Origin: Roseovarius sp. UBA6217 | GTDB taxonomy: Bacteria; Pseudomonadota; Alphaproteobacteria; Rhodobacterales; Rhodobacteraceae | Direction of reading: 5' to 3' | Assembly: GCA_002421985.1 (NCBI GenBank) | Contig: DISF01000068.1 | Location: 12,569-29,142, forward strand | DNA: 16,574 nucleotides | In this document: piece after piece, positions 6,109 to 14,099 of the stretch | Layout: the number at the start of each line of letters is the position of its first letter | Position numbering within the stretch: position 1 is the first letter of the stretch | Notes under the pieces: generated by a model | Database searches by the model: none | What the model was told of the DNA's origin: nothing | What the model saw: the letters and a program-made list of their open reading frames with translations, nothing else | Translations under genes and position numbers: made by a program

Positions 6109-8517
6109 TCAATGCGCCACCGTGCCCCGTGCGCCGTCCCCGGATTTGAGCGCGGCCTCGGCGGCAATCTCGTGCGCCTCCTGATCCCAGTCCACCGGCT
6201 CGGGCTGCCGCACCAGAGCCAGCCGCAAAACGTCGCGCACGTGATCGACGGGGATGATCTCCAGCCCCTGCTTCACGTTCTCGGGGATCTCGGCCAGGTC
6301 CTTCTCGTTTTCGCGCGGGATGAGCACCGTCTTGATGCCGCCGCGCAGCGCTGCCAGCAGCTTTTCCTTCAAGCCCCCGATGGGCAGCGCGTTGCCGCGC
6401 AGCGTCACCTCGCCGGTCATGGCGATATCCTTGCGGATCGGGATACCCGTGAGCACCGACACAATGGAGGTCACCATCGCCAGCCCCGCGCTCGGCCCGT
6501 CCTTGGGCGTGGCCCCCTCGGGGACGTGAACGTGGATATCCCACTTCTCGAACTTGGGCGGCTTCACCCCGATCTCGGGCGCGATCGAGCGGACATAGCT
6601 TGACGCGGCATCGATCGATTCCTTCATCACGTCGCCCAGCTTGCCGGTGGTCTTCATCCGGCCCTTGCCCGGCAGGCGCAGCGCCTCGATGTTCAAAAGC
6701 TCGCCCCCCACCGAGGTATAGGCAAGCCCGGTGACAACCCCCACCTGATCGCTGTCTTCGGCCAGCCCGAACTTGAACTTTCGCACACCGAGGAAGTCGG
6801 CGAGGTTGTCAGGCGTCACGGTCACGCTGTCGGTCTCACCGCGGATGATCTTTGTCACCGCCTTGCGCGCGATCTTGGCGATCTCGCGTTCAAGGTTCCG
6901 CACCCCGGCCTCGCGGGTGTAATAGCGGATGATGTCGGTGAGCGCCGCATCGGTCAGCTCGAACTCGCCCTTTTTCAGGCCGTTGTTCTTCACCTGCTTC
7001 TCGAGCAGGTGCTGCTTGGCGATCTCGCGCTTTTCGTCCTCGGTATAGCCCGCCAGCGGGATGATCTCCATCCGGTCAAGGAGTGGCCCCGGCATGTTGT
7101 AGCTGTTGGCCGTGGTCAGGAACATCACATTGCTGAGGTCGTATTCCACCTCAAGATAGTGATCGACAAAGGTCGAGTTCTGTTCCGGGTCGAGCACCTC
7201 GAGCATGGCGCTAGCCGGATCACCCCGAAAATCCTGCCCCATCTTGTCGATCTCGTCGAGCAGGATGAGCGGGTTGGTGGTCTTGGCCTTCTTGAGCGCC
7301 TGGATGATCTTGCCGGGCATCGAGCCGATATAGGTCCGCCGGTGGCCACGGATCTCGGACTCGTCGCGCACACCGCCAAGGGAAATGCGGATGAATTCGC
7401 GCCCCGTCGCCCGCGCCACGGATTTGCCAAGCGAGGTCTTGCCAACGCCCGGCGGGCCGACAAGGCACATGATCGGGCCTTTCAGCTTCTTGCTGCGCTG
7501 TTGCACCGCCAGATATTCGATGATCCGCTCCTTGACCTTTTCAAGGCCATAGTGATCGGCATCAAGCACTTCTTGCGCCTGATGCAGGTCTTTCTTGACG
7601 CGGCTTTTCACACCCCACGGGATCGACAAAATCCAGTCGAGGTAATTGCGCACGACGGTGGCCTCGGCGCTCATCGGGCTCATGCTCTTGAGCTTTTTGA
7701 GTTCGGCCTGCGCCTTTTCGGCGGCTTCCTTGCTCAGTTTCGTCGCGGCGATACGCTCTTCCAGTTCGGCAATCTCGCCTGCGCCATCCTCGCCGTCGCC
7801 AAGCTCCTTCTGAATGGCCTTCATCTGCTCATTGAGGTAATATTCGCGCTGTGTGCGCTCCATCTGGGTCTTGACGCGGGTCTTGATCTTCTTCTCGACC
7901 TGCAACACGCTCATTTCGCCCTGCATCAGGCCATAGACCTTCTCCAGCCGCTCGCTCACGCTCAGCGTCTCCAGAAGGTCCTGCTTGCGCGCCACATCAA
8001 GGCCCAGATGCCCCGAGACCAGATCCGCAAGCCGCGCGGCATCCTCGGCCTCGCTGACGGCGGCCAGCGCCTCGTCGGGGATGTTCTTGCGCACCTTGGC
8101 ATAGCGCGCGAATTCCTCGCCCACCGTGCGCAACAGCGCCTGCGTCGTGGTCGGATCGCCCGGCATCTCGTCGAGCGGCTCGGCACGGGCGGCGAAAAAC
8201 GCCTCGTTGTCGAGATACTCCACGATCCGCACCCGCCGCACGCCCTCGACCAGCACCTTGACGGTGCCATCGGGAAGTTTCAGAAGTTGCAGCACATTGG
8301 CCAACACGCCGACGCGAAAGATACCGTCCTCGCCGGGATCGTCATCGGCGGGGTTGATCTGGCTCGACAGCAGGATCTGCTTGTCGTCGGCCATGACCTC
8401 TTCCAGCGCACGCACCGATTTCTCGCGCCCCACGAAAAGCGGCACGATCATGTGCGGGAACACCACGATATCACGCAGCGGCAGCACGGGATAAGAGGCG
8501 TTGAGGGGTTCTTGCAT
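6109..8517 (-). CDS. lon: ATP-dependent Lon protease
   Basis: Cytoplasmic AAA+ serine protease that unfolds and degrades damaged proteins and specific regulators. It has 802 residues, full length. The N-terminal substrate-recognition domain covers about 8-205 and a coiled-coil region about 205-280. The AAA+ module has Walker A GPPGVGKTS (354-362) and Walker B LILLDEIDK (417-425). The C-terminal protease domain has catalytic Ser676 (PKDGPSAG) and Lys719 (GGLKEKL). The ATG at 8517 is chosen over a GTG at 8550 because homology begins at MQEPLNASYPVLPLRD. AGGA lies 10 nt upstream, a long spacing. A sigma-32-type promoter at 8601-8629 suggests heat-shock induction. Confidence 0.97.
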   Translation of the reverse strand: MQEPLNASYPVLPLRDIVVFPHMIVPLFVGREKSVRALEEVMADDKQILLSSQINPADDDPGEDGIFRVGVLANVLQLLKLPDGTVKVLVEGVRRVRIVEYLDNEAFFAARAEPLDEMPGDPTTTQALLRTVGEEFARYAKVRKNIPDEALAAVSEAEDAARLADLVSGHLGLDVARKQDLLETLSVSERLEKVYGLMQGEMSVLQVEKKIKTRVKTQMERTQREYYLNEQMKAIQKELGDGEDGAGEIAELEERIAATKLSKEAAEKAQAELKKLKSMSPMSAEATVVRNYLDWILSIPWGVKSRVKKDLHQAQEVLDADHYGLEKVKERIIEYLAVQQRSKKLKGPIMCLVGPPGVGKTSLGKSVARATGREFIRISLGGVRDESEIRGHRRTYIGSMPGKIIQALKKAKTTNPLILLDEIDKMGQDFRGDPASAMLEVLDPEQNSTFVDHYLEVEYDLSNVMFLTTANSYNMPGPLLDRMEIIPLAGYTEDEKREIAKQHLLEKQVKNNGLKKGEFELTDAALTDIIRYYTREAGVRNLEREIAKIARKAVTKIIRGETDSVTVTPDNLADFLGVRKFKFGLAEDSDQVGVVTGLAYTSVGGELLNIEALRLPGKGRMKTTGKLGDVMKESIDAASSYVRSIAPEIGVKPPKFEKWDIHVHVPEGATPKDGPSAGLAMVTSIVSVLTGIPIRKDIAMTGEVTLRGNALPIGGLKEKLLAALRGGIKTVLIPRENEKDLAEIPENVKQGLEIIPVDHVRDVLRLALVRQPEPVDWDQEAHEIAAEAALKSGDGARGTVAH

Positions 8518-8903
8518 TCTTTTGGTTTCCTGCTCCTGGCAAGAGGGCACCGGCCCCGGCTTCGCGGCAGCCCCGGCCCTCTCCGTTTCACTTGGGTTCT
8601 ATTTGGGGCAGACCCGGCCCCGTTTCAACAGATGTGACGCAGAATGCCCTGCCCCGCCCCACGGCACAAGGGCGCAGTGCAGGGCAGTCGCGCCAATTGC
8701 GCCGCAGCGATGCACGTGTGCGCACCCCCCTTCGGGGCTCAGCCCTGCGCGCGCGGCACCGCCCGAAACCGGCGCATGGCCAAGGCATCATGCTTGGCCG
8801 CATAATGCACGCAGTCGCGCGGCGGTGGCGGAAATATCTTGTCCACCGACAGCATCAACAGCAGCCAGCCAGACCCCGGCGCAGCCAGCGCCGCGACAAG
8901 CGG
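8518..8903. other. 386-bp region between secDF and lon, no supported gene
   Basis: The part next to lon (8518-8629) holds the lon leader and its candidate heat-shock promoter. The rest has no ORF I can support. In the secDF frame, 54 sense codons follow the secDF TGA (8903 to 8742) before a second TGA, including a possible 38-codon ORF from ATG 8855, but no ribosome binding site precedes it. No terminator with a T tract was found after secDF. Confidence 0.5.
8601..8629 (-). promoter_or_regulatory. Candidate sigma-32 (heat-shock) promoter of lon
   Basis: On the reverse strand GTTGAAA (8629 to 8623) is followed after 14 bp by CCCCAAAT (8608 to 8601). The RpoH consensus is about CTTGAAA, 11-16 bp, CCCCATNT, so both elements fit with one mismatch each. 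It gives an mRNA leader of roughly 75-80 nt before the lon ATG. Lon is a classic RpoH target in other proteobacteria. Confidence 0.6.
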
Positions 8904-11537
8904 TCAGGCATCCACATTGCCGAATTGCGTGCCGGCAGTGGCGTCGGGCTTGGACCAGTCGCGCTTGACGCCCAGCCACATGAGCACGGTCGAGGCCACG
9001 AAGATCGACGAATAGGTGCCCACCACCACGCCCCAGATCATCGCAAATACAAAGCCCCGGATCACGTCGCCACCAAGGAAATAGAGCGCCACGAGCGCCA
9101 GCAGCGTGGTGACCGAGGTCATCATCGTGCGGCTCAGCGTCTCGTTGATCGAGATGTTGAGCACCTCGCGCAGGGGCATTTGCTTGTATTTTCGCAGGTT
9201 CTCGCGCACGCGGTCGAACACCACCACCGTGTCGTTGAGCGAATAGCCGACGATGGTCAGAAGCGCCGCGATGATCGCCAGATCGAACTGGATCTGCAAC
9301 TCCGAGAATACCCCCACCGTGAGCGCCACGTCATGGACCAGCGCCACGACCGCGCCCACCGCGAATTGCCACTCGAAGCGCAGCCAGATGTAGAACAGCA
9401 CCGCCGCGATGGCGAGCACCACCGCGATCACCGCCGCAGTGATAAGCTCTCCCGACACCTTTGGCCCGACGCTCTCGACCGAGGTGAATTTTATATCCGG
9501 CACCTCCGCCTGAAGCGCGGATTCCACCTCTGCGATCACCTCGGGCGTGACGCTCTCGCTGTCGTCCAGCGCCTGAATGCGGATCATCGCCACGTTCTCG
9601 TCGGGGCCGAATGTCGGATCGAAAACTTCCGTTATACTGATATCCCCCAGGCCAAGCCCGCCGATCGCCGCGCGATACTGGCCGATATCCACCGGCTCCG
9701 CGCTTTGCGTGCGAATCGTGGTTCCGCCCTTGAAATCAATCCCGAAATTCAGCCCCTGAACGCCGAAAGACCCAAGCGCCACGAGGATCATCACCCCGGA
9801 AATCCCCAGCCACAGCTTCCATCGGCTGAAAAAGTCGATCGAGGTTTCCTGCGGCACGAGGCGCAGCGCGCGCCCCTGCAACACGCTCTTGGGGCGCTTG
9901 CGCTCGAACCACATGACCGCGATCAGCCGGGTGACAAAGATCGCTGTAAAGATCGAGGTGAGGATCCCCAGCCCCAGCGTGATGGCAAAGCCGCGCACCG
10001 GGCCCGAGCCAATCACGTAAAGGATCACGGCGGTGAGGAAGGTGGTGATATTGGCATCCACGATGGCGCTCATCGCCTTCTCATAGCCAAGCTCGATGGC
10101 GCGCGCGGCACCCTTGGCGGTCTTCATTTCTTCCTTGATACGCTCGAACACGAGCACATTGGCATCCACCGCCATGCCGATGGTCAGCACGATCCCCGCG
10201 ATCCCCGGCAGCGTCAGCGTCGCCCCGATCAGGCTCAGCAGGCCGAATATCAGCCCGACATTGATGACCAGCGCGATATTGGCAAACAGGCCGAACCGGC
10301 CATAAGACGCGATCATATAGGCCAGCACGAGCGCAAAGGCCACAATACAGGCGATCTTGCCCGCCTCGATGCTATCGGCACCAAGCTCGGGGCCAACGGT
10401 GCGTTCCTCCAGGAATTCCAGCCCCGCCGGAAGCGCCCCCGCACGCAACAAAACGGCAAGCTGCGTGCTGTCCTCGACGTTGAAATTGCCGGTGATGATG
10501 CCCGAGCCGCCGGGGATATGGCTCTGGATCACCGGCGCGCTGATGACCTCGCCATCAAGCACGATGGCAAAGGGATTGCCGATGTTTTCCGCCGTGTATT
10601 CGCCGAATTTGCGCGCCCCGGTCGGGTTGAAGCGGAACGATACGGCGGGCCGCCCGTTCTGGTCGAAATCGGGTTGCGCATCGACCAGCTCCTCGCCGGT
10701 GACGACGGGCGCGCGCTCGAGGATATAGAACACCCCCGGCTCGTCGATCGAGGGCAGCACCTCGTTACCGGGGCCTGCGGATTCGTTGGCATTGGCGGTG
10801 CGGCCCACCACCGGCTGAAAGGTCAGTTGCGCGGTCGTGCCGATCAACTCCTTCAGCTCCGCCGCCGAGCCGATGCCCGGCACCTGGATCAGGATGCGGT
10901 CGGCCCCCTGCCGCTGGATCGTCGGCTCGCGGGTGCCAACCTCGTCGATGCGGCGGCGGATGATTTCAAGCGATTGGCGCACGGTGCGCTCGTCGGTGGC
11001 GCGCTGCTCGGCCTCCGACAGCCGCAAGACGATATCCGCGCCTTCGGCGGTGACATCGATATCGGTTGCCCCTGCCCCGGTCAGGCTCGCCACCGGTCGC
11101 GCCAGACCGCGCACCAGTGCCGCCGCCTCGCCCGCCATCTCCGGGCGCTCGACCAGCCGCACGCGAAGCTCCGCCTCGGCGGTCTCTTGCAGGCGGATCG
11201 CGCCGATCCGGTCGCGCTCCTCGCGCAGCAGGTCGCGCAGCTCGGGCCACATGCCCTCCAGCCGCGTCTTGTAGACATCGCCCACCTGCACCTCGGCCAG
11301 AAGATGCGCGCCGCCGCGCAGATCAAGCCCGAGATTGACCAGCCCCGAGGGCAACCATTGCGGCCAGAGCGCAAGATCATCCTGCACGCTCGATGGATCC
11401 GCCCCCTGCTTGATGGCGGCGGCGGCGTCGTTATGCGTCTCGACGCGGCTGTAAAACGCGTTGGGCAGCGCCAGCAGCAGGCCAAGCGCGACAAGCCCCC
11501 AGATCACGAGGCGTTTCCACAGGTCGATTTGCAGCAT
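8904..11537 (-). CDS. secDF: Fused protein translocase subunit SecDF
   Basis: Auxiliary component of the Sec translocon that uses the proton motive force to pull exported proteins through SecYEG. It has 877 residues with SecD and SecF in one chain. The SecD half (1 to about 545) has a first membrane helix (10-29), GLDLRGG (70-76), a large periplasmic P1 domain, and membrane helices from about 395 with GMAVDANVLVFERI (454-467). The SecF half (about 560-877) has a helix at 574-592, GIDFKGG (599-605), a small periplasmic domain, then five helices with GYSLNDTVVVFDR (764-776). The joint is the segment KRPKSVLQGRALRLVPQE (547-564), where separate SecF proteins normally begin. AAGG lies 8 nt before the start. 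It follows yajC after 42 bp, the usual operon order. Fusion is known in Bacillus and Rhizobiales. Confidence 0.96.
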   Translation of the reverse strand: MLQIDLWKRLVIWGLVALGLLLALPNAFYSRVETHNDAAAAIKQGADPSSVQDDLALWPQWLPSGLVNLGLDLRGGAHLLAEVQVGDVYKTRLEGMWPELRDLLREERDRIGAIRLQETAEAELRVRLVERPEMAGEAAALVRGLARPVASLTGAGATDIDVTAEGADIVLRLSEAEQRATDERTVRQSLEIIRRRIDEVGTREPTIQRQGADRILIQVPGIGSAAELKELIGTTAQLTFQPVVGRTANANESAGPGNEVLPSIDEPGVFYILERAPVVTGEELVDAQPDFDQNGRPAVSFRFNPTGARKFGEYTAENIGNPFAIVLDGEVISAPVIQSHIPGGSGIITGNFNVEDSTQLAVLLRAGALPAGLEFLEERTVGPELGADSIEAGKIACIVAFALVLAYMIASYGRFGLFANIALVINVGLIFGLLSLIGATLTLPGIAGIVLTIGMAVDANVLVFERIKEEMKTAKGAARAIELGYEKAMSAIVDANITTFLTAVILYVIGSGPVRGFAITLGLGILTSIFTAIFVTRLIAVMWFERKRPKSVLQGRALRLVPQETSIDFFSRWKLWLGISGVMILVALGSFGVQGLNFGIDFKGGTTIRTQSAEPVDIGQYRAAIGGLGLGDISITEVFDPTFGPDENVAMIRIQALDDSESVTPEVIAEVESALQAEVPDIKFTSVESVGPKVSGELITAAVIAVVLAIAAVLFYIWLRFEWQFAVGAVVALVHDVALTVGVFSELQIQFDLAIIAALLTIVGYSLNDTVVVFDRVRENLRKYKQMPLREVLNISINETLSRTMMTSVTTLLALVALYFLGGDVIRGFVFAMIWGVVVGTYSSIFVASTVLMWLGVKRDWSKPDATAGTQFGNVDA

Positions 11538-11579
11538 TGTCGCGCCTTTTCAATGTCTTGAGTGGATAGCGCGGCGGGT

Positions 11580-11861
11580 TCAGCCCTCTGCCGGCTCGGT
11601 CTTGGAGATCACCTGCGCCACGGTCGAGCGCACCACCCGCACCTTGACCCCCTCGGCAATCTCCACCTCGATCTCGTTATCGTCCTTGACCTTGGCCACC
11701 TTGCCGATCAGCCCGCCTTGCGTCACCACCTGGTCACCGCGCCGCAGCGCCTCGACCATCGCCTTGTGCTCCTTGAGCTTTTTCTGCTGCGGACGGATCA
11801 GCAGCAGATACATGATGGCGAAAATCAGGATGAGAGGCACAAATTGCGCGAAGGAGTCCAT
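11580..11861 (-). CDS. yajC: Preprotein translocase subunit YajC
   Basis: Small inner-membrane protein that joins SecD and SecF in the Sec holo-translocon. It has 93 residues. One membrane helix (about 6-22) is followed by RPQQKKLKEH (23-32), the family signature, and a small cytoplasmic domain containing GDQVVTQGGLIGKV (about 42-55). Length and order (yajC then secD/secF) are typical. AAGGA lies 9 nt upstream of the ATG. It is divergent from serS across 188 bp in which I could not place promoters with confidence. Confidence 0.95.
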   Translation of the reverse strand: MDSFAQFVPLILIFAIMYLLLIRPQQKKLKEHKAMVEALRRGDQVVTQGGLIGKVAKVKDDNEIEVEIAEGVKVRVVRSTVAQVISKTEPAEG

Positions 11862-12049
11862 GAAGCGATATCCTTGTCTGAAAGCGGGGGACCCGCGAGT
11901 TGCCGCGGAACCTAAGGTTCGGGCGGCGCATTTGCAAGGCGCGAAAGCGGGGATGGGGCGCGACCGGGCGAACGCCGCCCTACACCTGCCTTTGAAACTG
12001 GTGCATAAGCGCGCGAAAGACGATTCAGATCATCACGAGGACCAGCCCC

Positions 12050-13342
12050 ATGCACGATATCCGCGCGATCCGCGACACTCCGGCCGCTTTCGATGCCGCC
12101 CTCGCCCGGCGCGGCCTGTCGCCGGTCTCGGCCGGGATCCTCGCGCTTGACGAGGCACGCCGCGCGCGCATCCACGCCGCCGAGAGCGCGCAGGCCGAGC
12201 AGAACCGCGCCAGCAAGGAGGCGGGTGCCGCCAAGGTGCGCGGCGACGAGGCCGAATTCGAGCGCCTGCGCGCGCTGGTCGCCGAGAAGAAGGCCGAAGT
12301 TGCCGCGATGCAATCGCAGGCGCGCGATCTTGATGTGCAACTGACCGACATGCTCATGGCGATCCCCAACCTGCCCCACGACGACGTGCCCGATGGTGCG
12401 GACGAGACTGGCAACGTGGAATTGCGCCGCTGGGGCACGCCCGCCACGTTCGATTTCACACCGAGAGAGCATTTTGAGCTGCCCGCCGTCACCAACGGCA
12501 TGGATTTCGAATCCGCCGCGAAACTTTCCGGTGCGCGCTTCGTCGTGCTTTCGGGCGCGGTGGCGCGCCTTCACCGGGCGCTGGCGCAATTCATGCTCGA
12601 CACGCATATTTCCGAGAACGGCCTCACCGAGACATGGACGCCCGTTCTGGTGCGCCCCGAGATGATGCAGGGCACCGGCCAATTGCCCAAATTCGGCGAG
12701 GACAGCTATCAGACCACCAATGGCTGGTGGCTGGTGCCTACGGCCGAGGTGACGCTCACCAATCTCGTGCATGGCGAGACGGTGGAGGAATCGAGCCTGC
12801 CGCGCCGCATGGTGGCGCATACGCAATGTTTCCGCTCCGAGGCCGGATCGGCGGGGCGCGACACTGCGGGCATGCTGCGCCAGCACCAGTTCGAGAAGGT
12901 CGAGATGGTCTCGATCACCCATCCGGGCGAGAGCCGCGCCGAGCTTGACCGCATGACCGCCTGCGCCGAAGGCATTCTCGAGCGGCTTGGCCTGCCCTAC
13001 CGCACCATCGTGCTGTGCACCGGCGACATGGGCTTTGGCGCGCGGCGCACCCATGATATCGAGGTGTGGCTTCCGGGGCAGAACACCTATCGCGAAATCT
13101 CGTCCGTCTCGGTCTGCGATGATTTTCAGGCGCGCCGCATGAACGCCCGCTTCCGCCCCGCAGGGGGGGGCAAACCCGAATTCGTCCACACGCTCAACGG
13201 CTCGGGTCTCGCGGTCGGGCGGTGCCTGATCGCGGTGCTGGAAAACGGCCAGCAGGCCGACGGCGCGGTGCGCCTGCCCGAGGCGCTTGCACCCTATCTT
13301 GGCGGCAAGATCATGCTCACCCCCGAGGGCACGCTCGCCTGA
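12050..13342 (+). CDS. serS: Serine--tRNA ligase
   Basis: Class II aminoacyl-tRNA synthetase that charges tRNA-Ser, also the first step toward selenocysteine where that is made. It has 430 residues, the expected length. The N-terminal arm (about 30-100) is the long antiparallel coiled coil that grips the tRNA-Ser variable arm. The catalytic domain has motif 2 FRSEAGSAGRDTAGMLRQHQ (261-280) and motif 3 GSGLAVGR (384-391). GAGGA lies about 8 nt before the ATG. The gene ends just before a double-hairpin element and is convergent with the MarR-type gene. Confidence 0.97.
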   Translation: MHDIRAIRDTPAAFDAALARRGLSPVSAGILALDEARRARIHAAESAQAEQNRASKEAGAAKVRGDEAEFERLRALVAEKKAEVAAMQSQARDLDVQLTDMLMAIPNLPHDDVPDGADETGNVELRRWGTPATFDFTPREHFELPAVTNGMDFESAAKLSGARFVVLSGAVARLHRALAQFMLDTHISENGLTETWTPVLVRPEMMQGTGQLPKFGEDSYQTTNGWWLVPTAEVTLTNLVHGETVEESSLPRRMVAHTQCFRSEAGSAGRDTAGMLRQHQFEKVEMVSITHPGESRAELDRMTACAEGILERLGLPYRTIVLCTGDMGFGARRTHDIEVWLPGQNTYREISSVSVCDDFQARRMNARFRPAGGGKPEFVHTLNGSGLAVGRCLIAVLENGQQADGAVRLPEALAPYLGGKIMLTPEGTLA

Positions 13343-13412
13343 GCTTCATCTTGCCGAAAATACTCTCGGGGGGGGCCGCCCGGCACGGGCGGCGGGGGGC
13401 AGACAGCCCCCC
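13343..13412. terminator. Double-hairpin intergenic element after serS
   Basis: Right after the serS stop codon comes CATCTTGCCGAAAATACTC (13347-13365), then two hairpins. The first is GCCGCCCG-GCA-CGGGCGGC (13375-13393). The second, directly adjacent, is GGGGGGC-AGACA-GCCCCCC (13394-13412) and is followed by TT. The second stem ends 4 bp before the stop codon of the convergent MarR-type gene, so the element can serve both transcripts. From memory, very similar short elements are scattered between genes in Rhodobacterales genomes; this was not checked here. Confidence 0.65.
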
Positions 13413-13416
13413 TTGC

Positions 13417-14001
13417 CTACTCCGCAGCCGCGCGGGGGTTGAACCGCGTGCATAGCTGGCCGATCTCGAACGGTGCCAGGCTTTGCGCCACGCAGGCGCA
13501 ATAGCCACCACCGCCGCGCCCCTCGTAATGGTCGCAATTGCCGCAGGTGCCCACCTGCGCCGCGCCCCGCGCGCCCGCGATCCGCGCCGACAGATCCGGC
13601 AATATCCGCGCCAGCGCCGCGCGATCCGCCTCGGGCAGATCCGCGATCGCCGTCATCAGGTGGCGCAGCGGATCGGCCTCCAGCATCGCGCGGCCCGCCT
13701 GCGTCACCTCGAATCGCACGCTGCGCCCGTCGCTCTCGGAGCGGCGGCGCTCCAGCAGGCCGCGCGCCTCCAGCGTCTTGATGGTCTGCGAGGCGGTGCC
13801 GCGCGTCGTCGCCTGGAAACTGGCGAAGGCCGAGGGCGTGCGCGAGGCGCGGATGGCGCGCGCGAAAAAACGAAGCGCCGTCCATTGCGCATCCGTGAGC
13901 CGCGCGGGCGCGCCTTCGTCGCCACGCGCCGAGCGTCCGACATGCACAAGCAATTCGGCCAGCGTGCCGGGGGCGGTCTGGGGGTTTGCGGGGTTGTTCA
14001 T
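13417..14001 (-). CDS. MarR-family regulator with cysteine-rich C-terminus
   Basis: Likely DNA-binding regulator of 194 residues. The winged helix-turn-helix spans about 35-115: LTDAQWTALRFFARA, then the recognition region TTRGTASQTIKTLEARGLLERRRSESDGRSVRF, where the SDGRS wing is typical of MarR. After a dimerisation helix (about 120-143) comes a C-terminal extension with five cysteines: C153-x2-C156-x11-C168-x1-C170-x13-C184. Four of these could bind zinc or an Fe-S cluster, or act as a redox switch; this is inference. No Shine-Dalgarno sequence precedes the ATG, and a possible -10 (TATCAC, 14013 to 14008) lies 6 bp from it, so the mRNA may be leaderless. It is divergent from the sigma-factor gene, which it probably controls together with itself. 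The ligand is unknown. Confidence 0.85.
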   Translation of the reverse strand: MNNPANPQTAPGTLAELLVHVGRSARGDEGAPARLTDAQWTALRFFARAIRASRTPSAFASFQATTRGTASQTIKTLEARGLLERRRSESDGRSVRFEVTQAGRAMLEADPLRHLMTAIADLPEADRAALARILPDLSARIAGARGAAQVGTCGNCDHYEGRGGGGYCACVAQSLAPFEIGQLCTRFNPRAAAE

Positions 14002-14007
14002 GAGATA

Positions 14008-14036
14008 GTGATAGCGAGTCGAAACCGGTTTGACCA
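14008..14036 (-). promoter_or_regulatory. Candidate promoter of the MarR-type gene
   Basis: On the reverse strand TGGTCA (14036 to 14031) and TATCAC (14013 to 14008) are 17 bp apart, each a 4/6 match to consensus. Initiation would fall at or next to the ATG at 14001, giving a leaderless transcript, in keeping with the missing ribosome binding site. Both hexamers are weak. Confidence 0.35.
14012..14024. promoter_or_regulatory. Operator-like site 1 (half-conserved copy)
   Basis: TAGCGAGTCGAAA shares CGAGTCGAAA exactly with site 2, 44 bp away, but its left arm is degenerate. It lies between the candidate -35 and -10 of the MarR-type gene and just upstream of the -35 of the sigma gene. It also overlaps an imperfect palindrome, GTCGAAACCGGTTTGAC (14018-14034). 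Confidence 0.5.
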
Positions 14037-14056
14037 GAACCGCGCAACCCTATAGT
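14030..14056 (+). promoter_or_regulatory. Candidate promoter of the sigma-factor gene
   Basis: TTGACC (14030-14035, 5/6) and TATAGT (14051-14056, 5/6) are separated by 15 bp, shorter than the ideal 17. The predicted start near 14063 lies inside the palindrome at 14056-14068. Its -35 overlaps the -35 of the divergent MarR promoter. Confidence 0.5.
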
Positions 14057-14068
14057 TTCGAGTCGAAA
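14056..14068. promoter_or_regulatory. Operator-like site 2 (perfect palindrome)
   Basis: TTTCGA-G-TCGAAA is a perfect 6-bp inverted repeat around one central base, the size expected for a MarR dimer site. It touches the -10 and covers the predicted transcription start of the sigma gene, so binding there should repress it. Confidence 0.6.
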
Positions 14069-14099
14069 TCATATCGCGGCACAATACCGGACCCGAGCC

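Noticed and set aside
7009..8637. 542-codon plus-strand ORF opposite lon
   Set aside because: It is the antisense frame of a strongly conserved gene, without a recognisable family or ribosome binding site.
8588..8803. 71-codon minus-strand ORF upstream of lon
   Set aside because: It runs through the candidate heat-shock promoter, is Arg-rich like a random frame, and has no ribosome binding site.
8592..11561. 989-codon plus-strand ORF opposite secDF
   Set aside because: It covers secDF in antisense and its Arg/His/Ala/Gln-rich composition is typical of shadow frames in GC-rich DNA; no recognisable domain.
11912..13189. 425-codon minus-strand ORF opposite serS
   Set aside because: Antisense shadow of serS with no recognisable domain.
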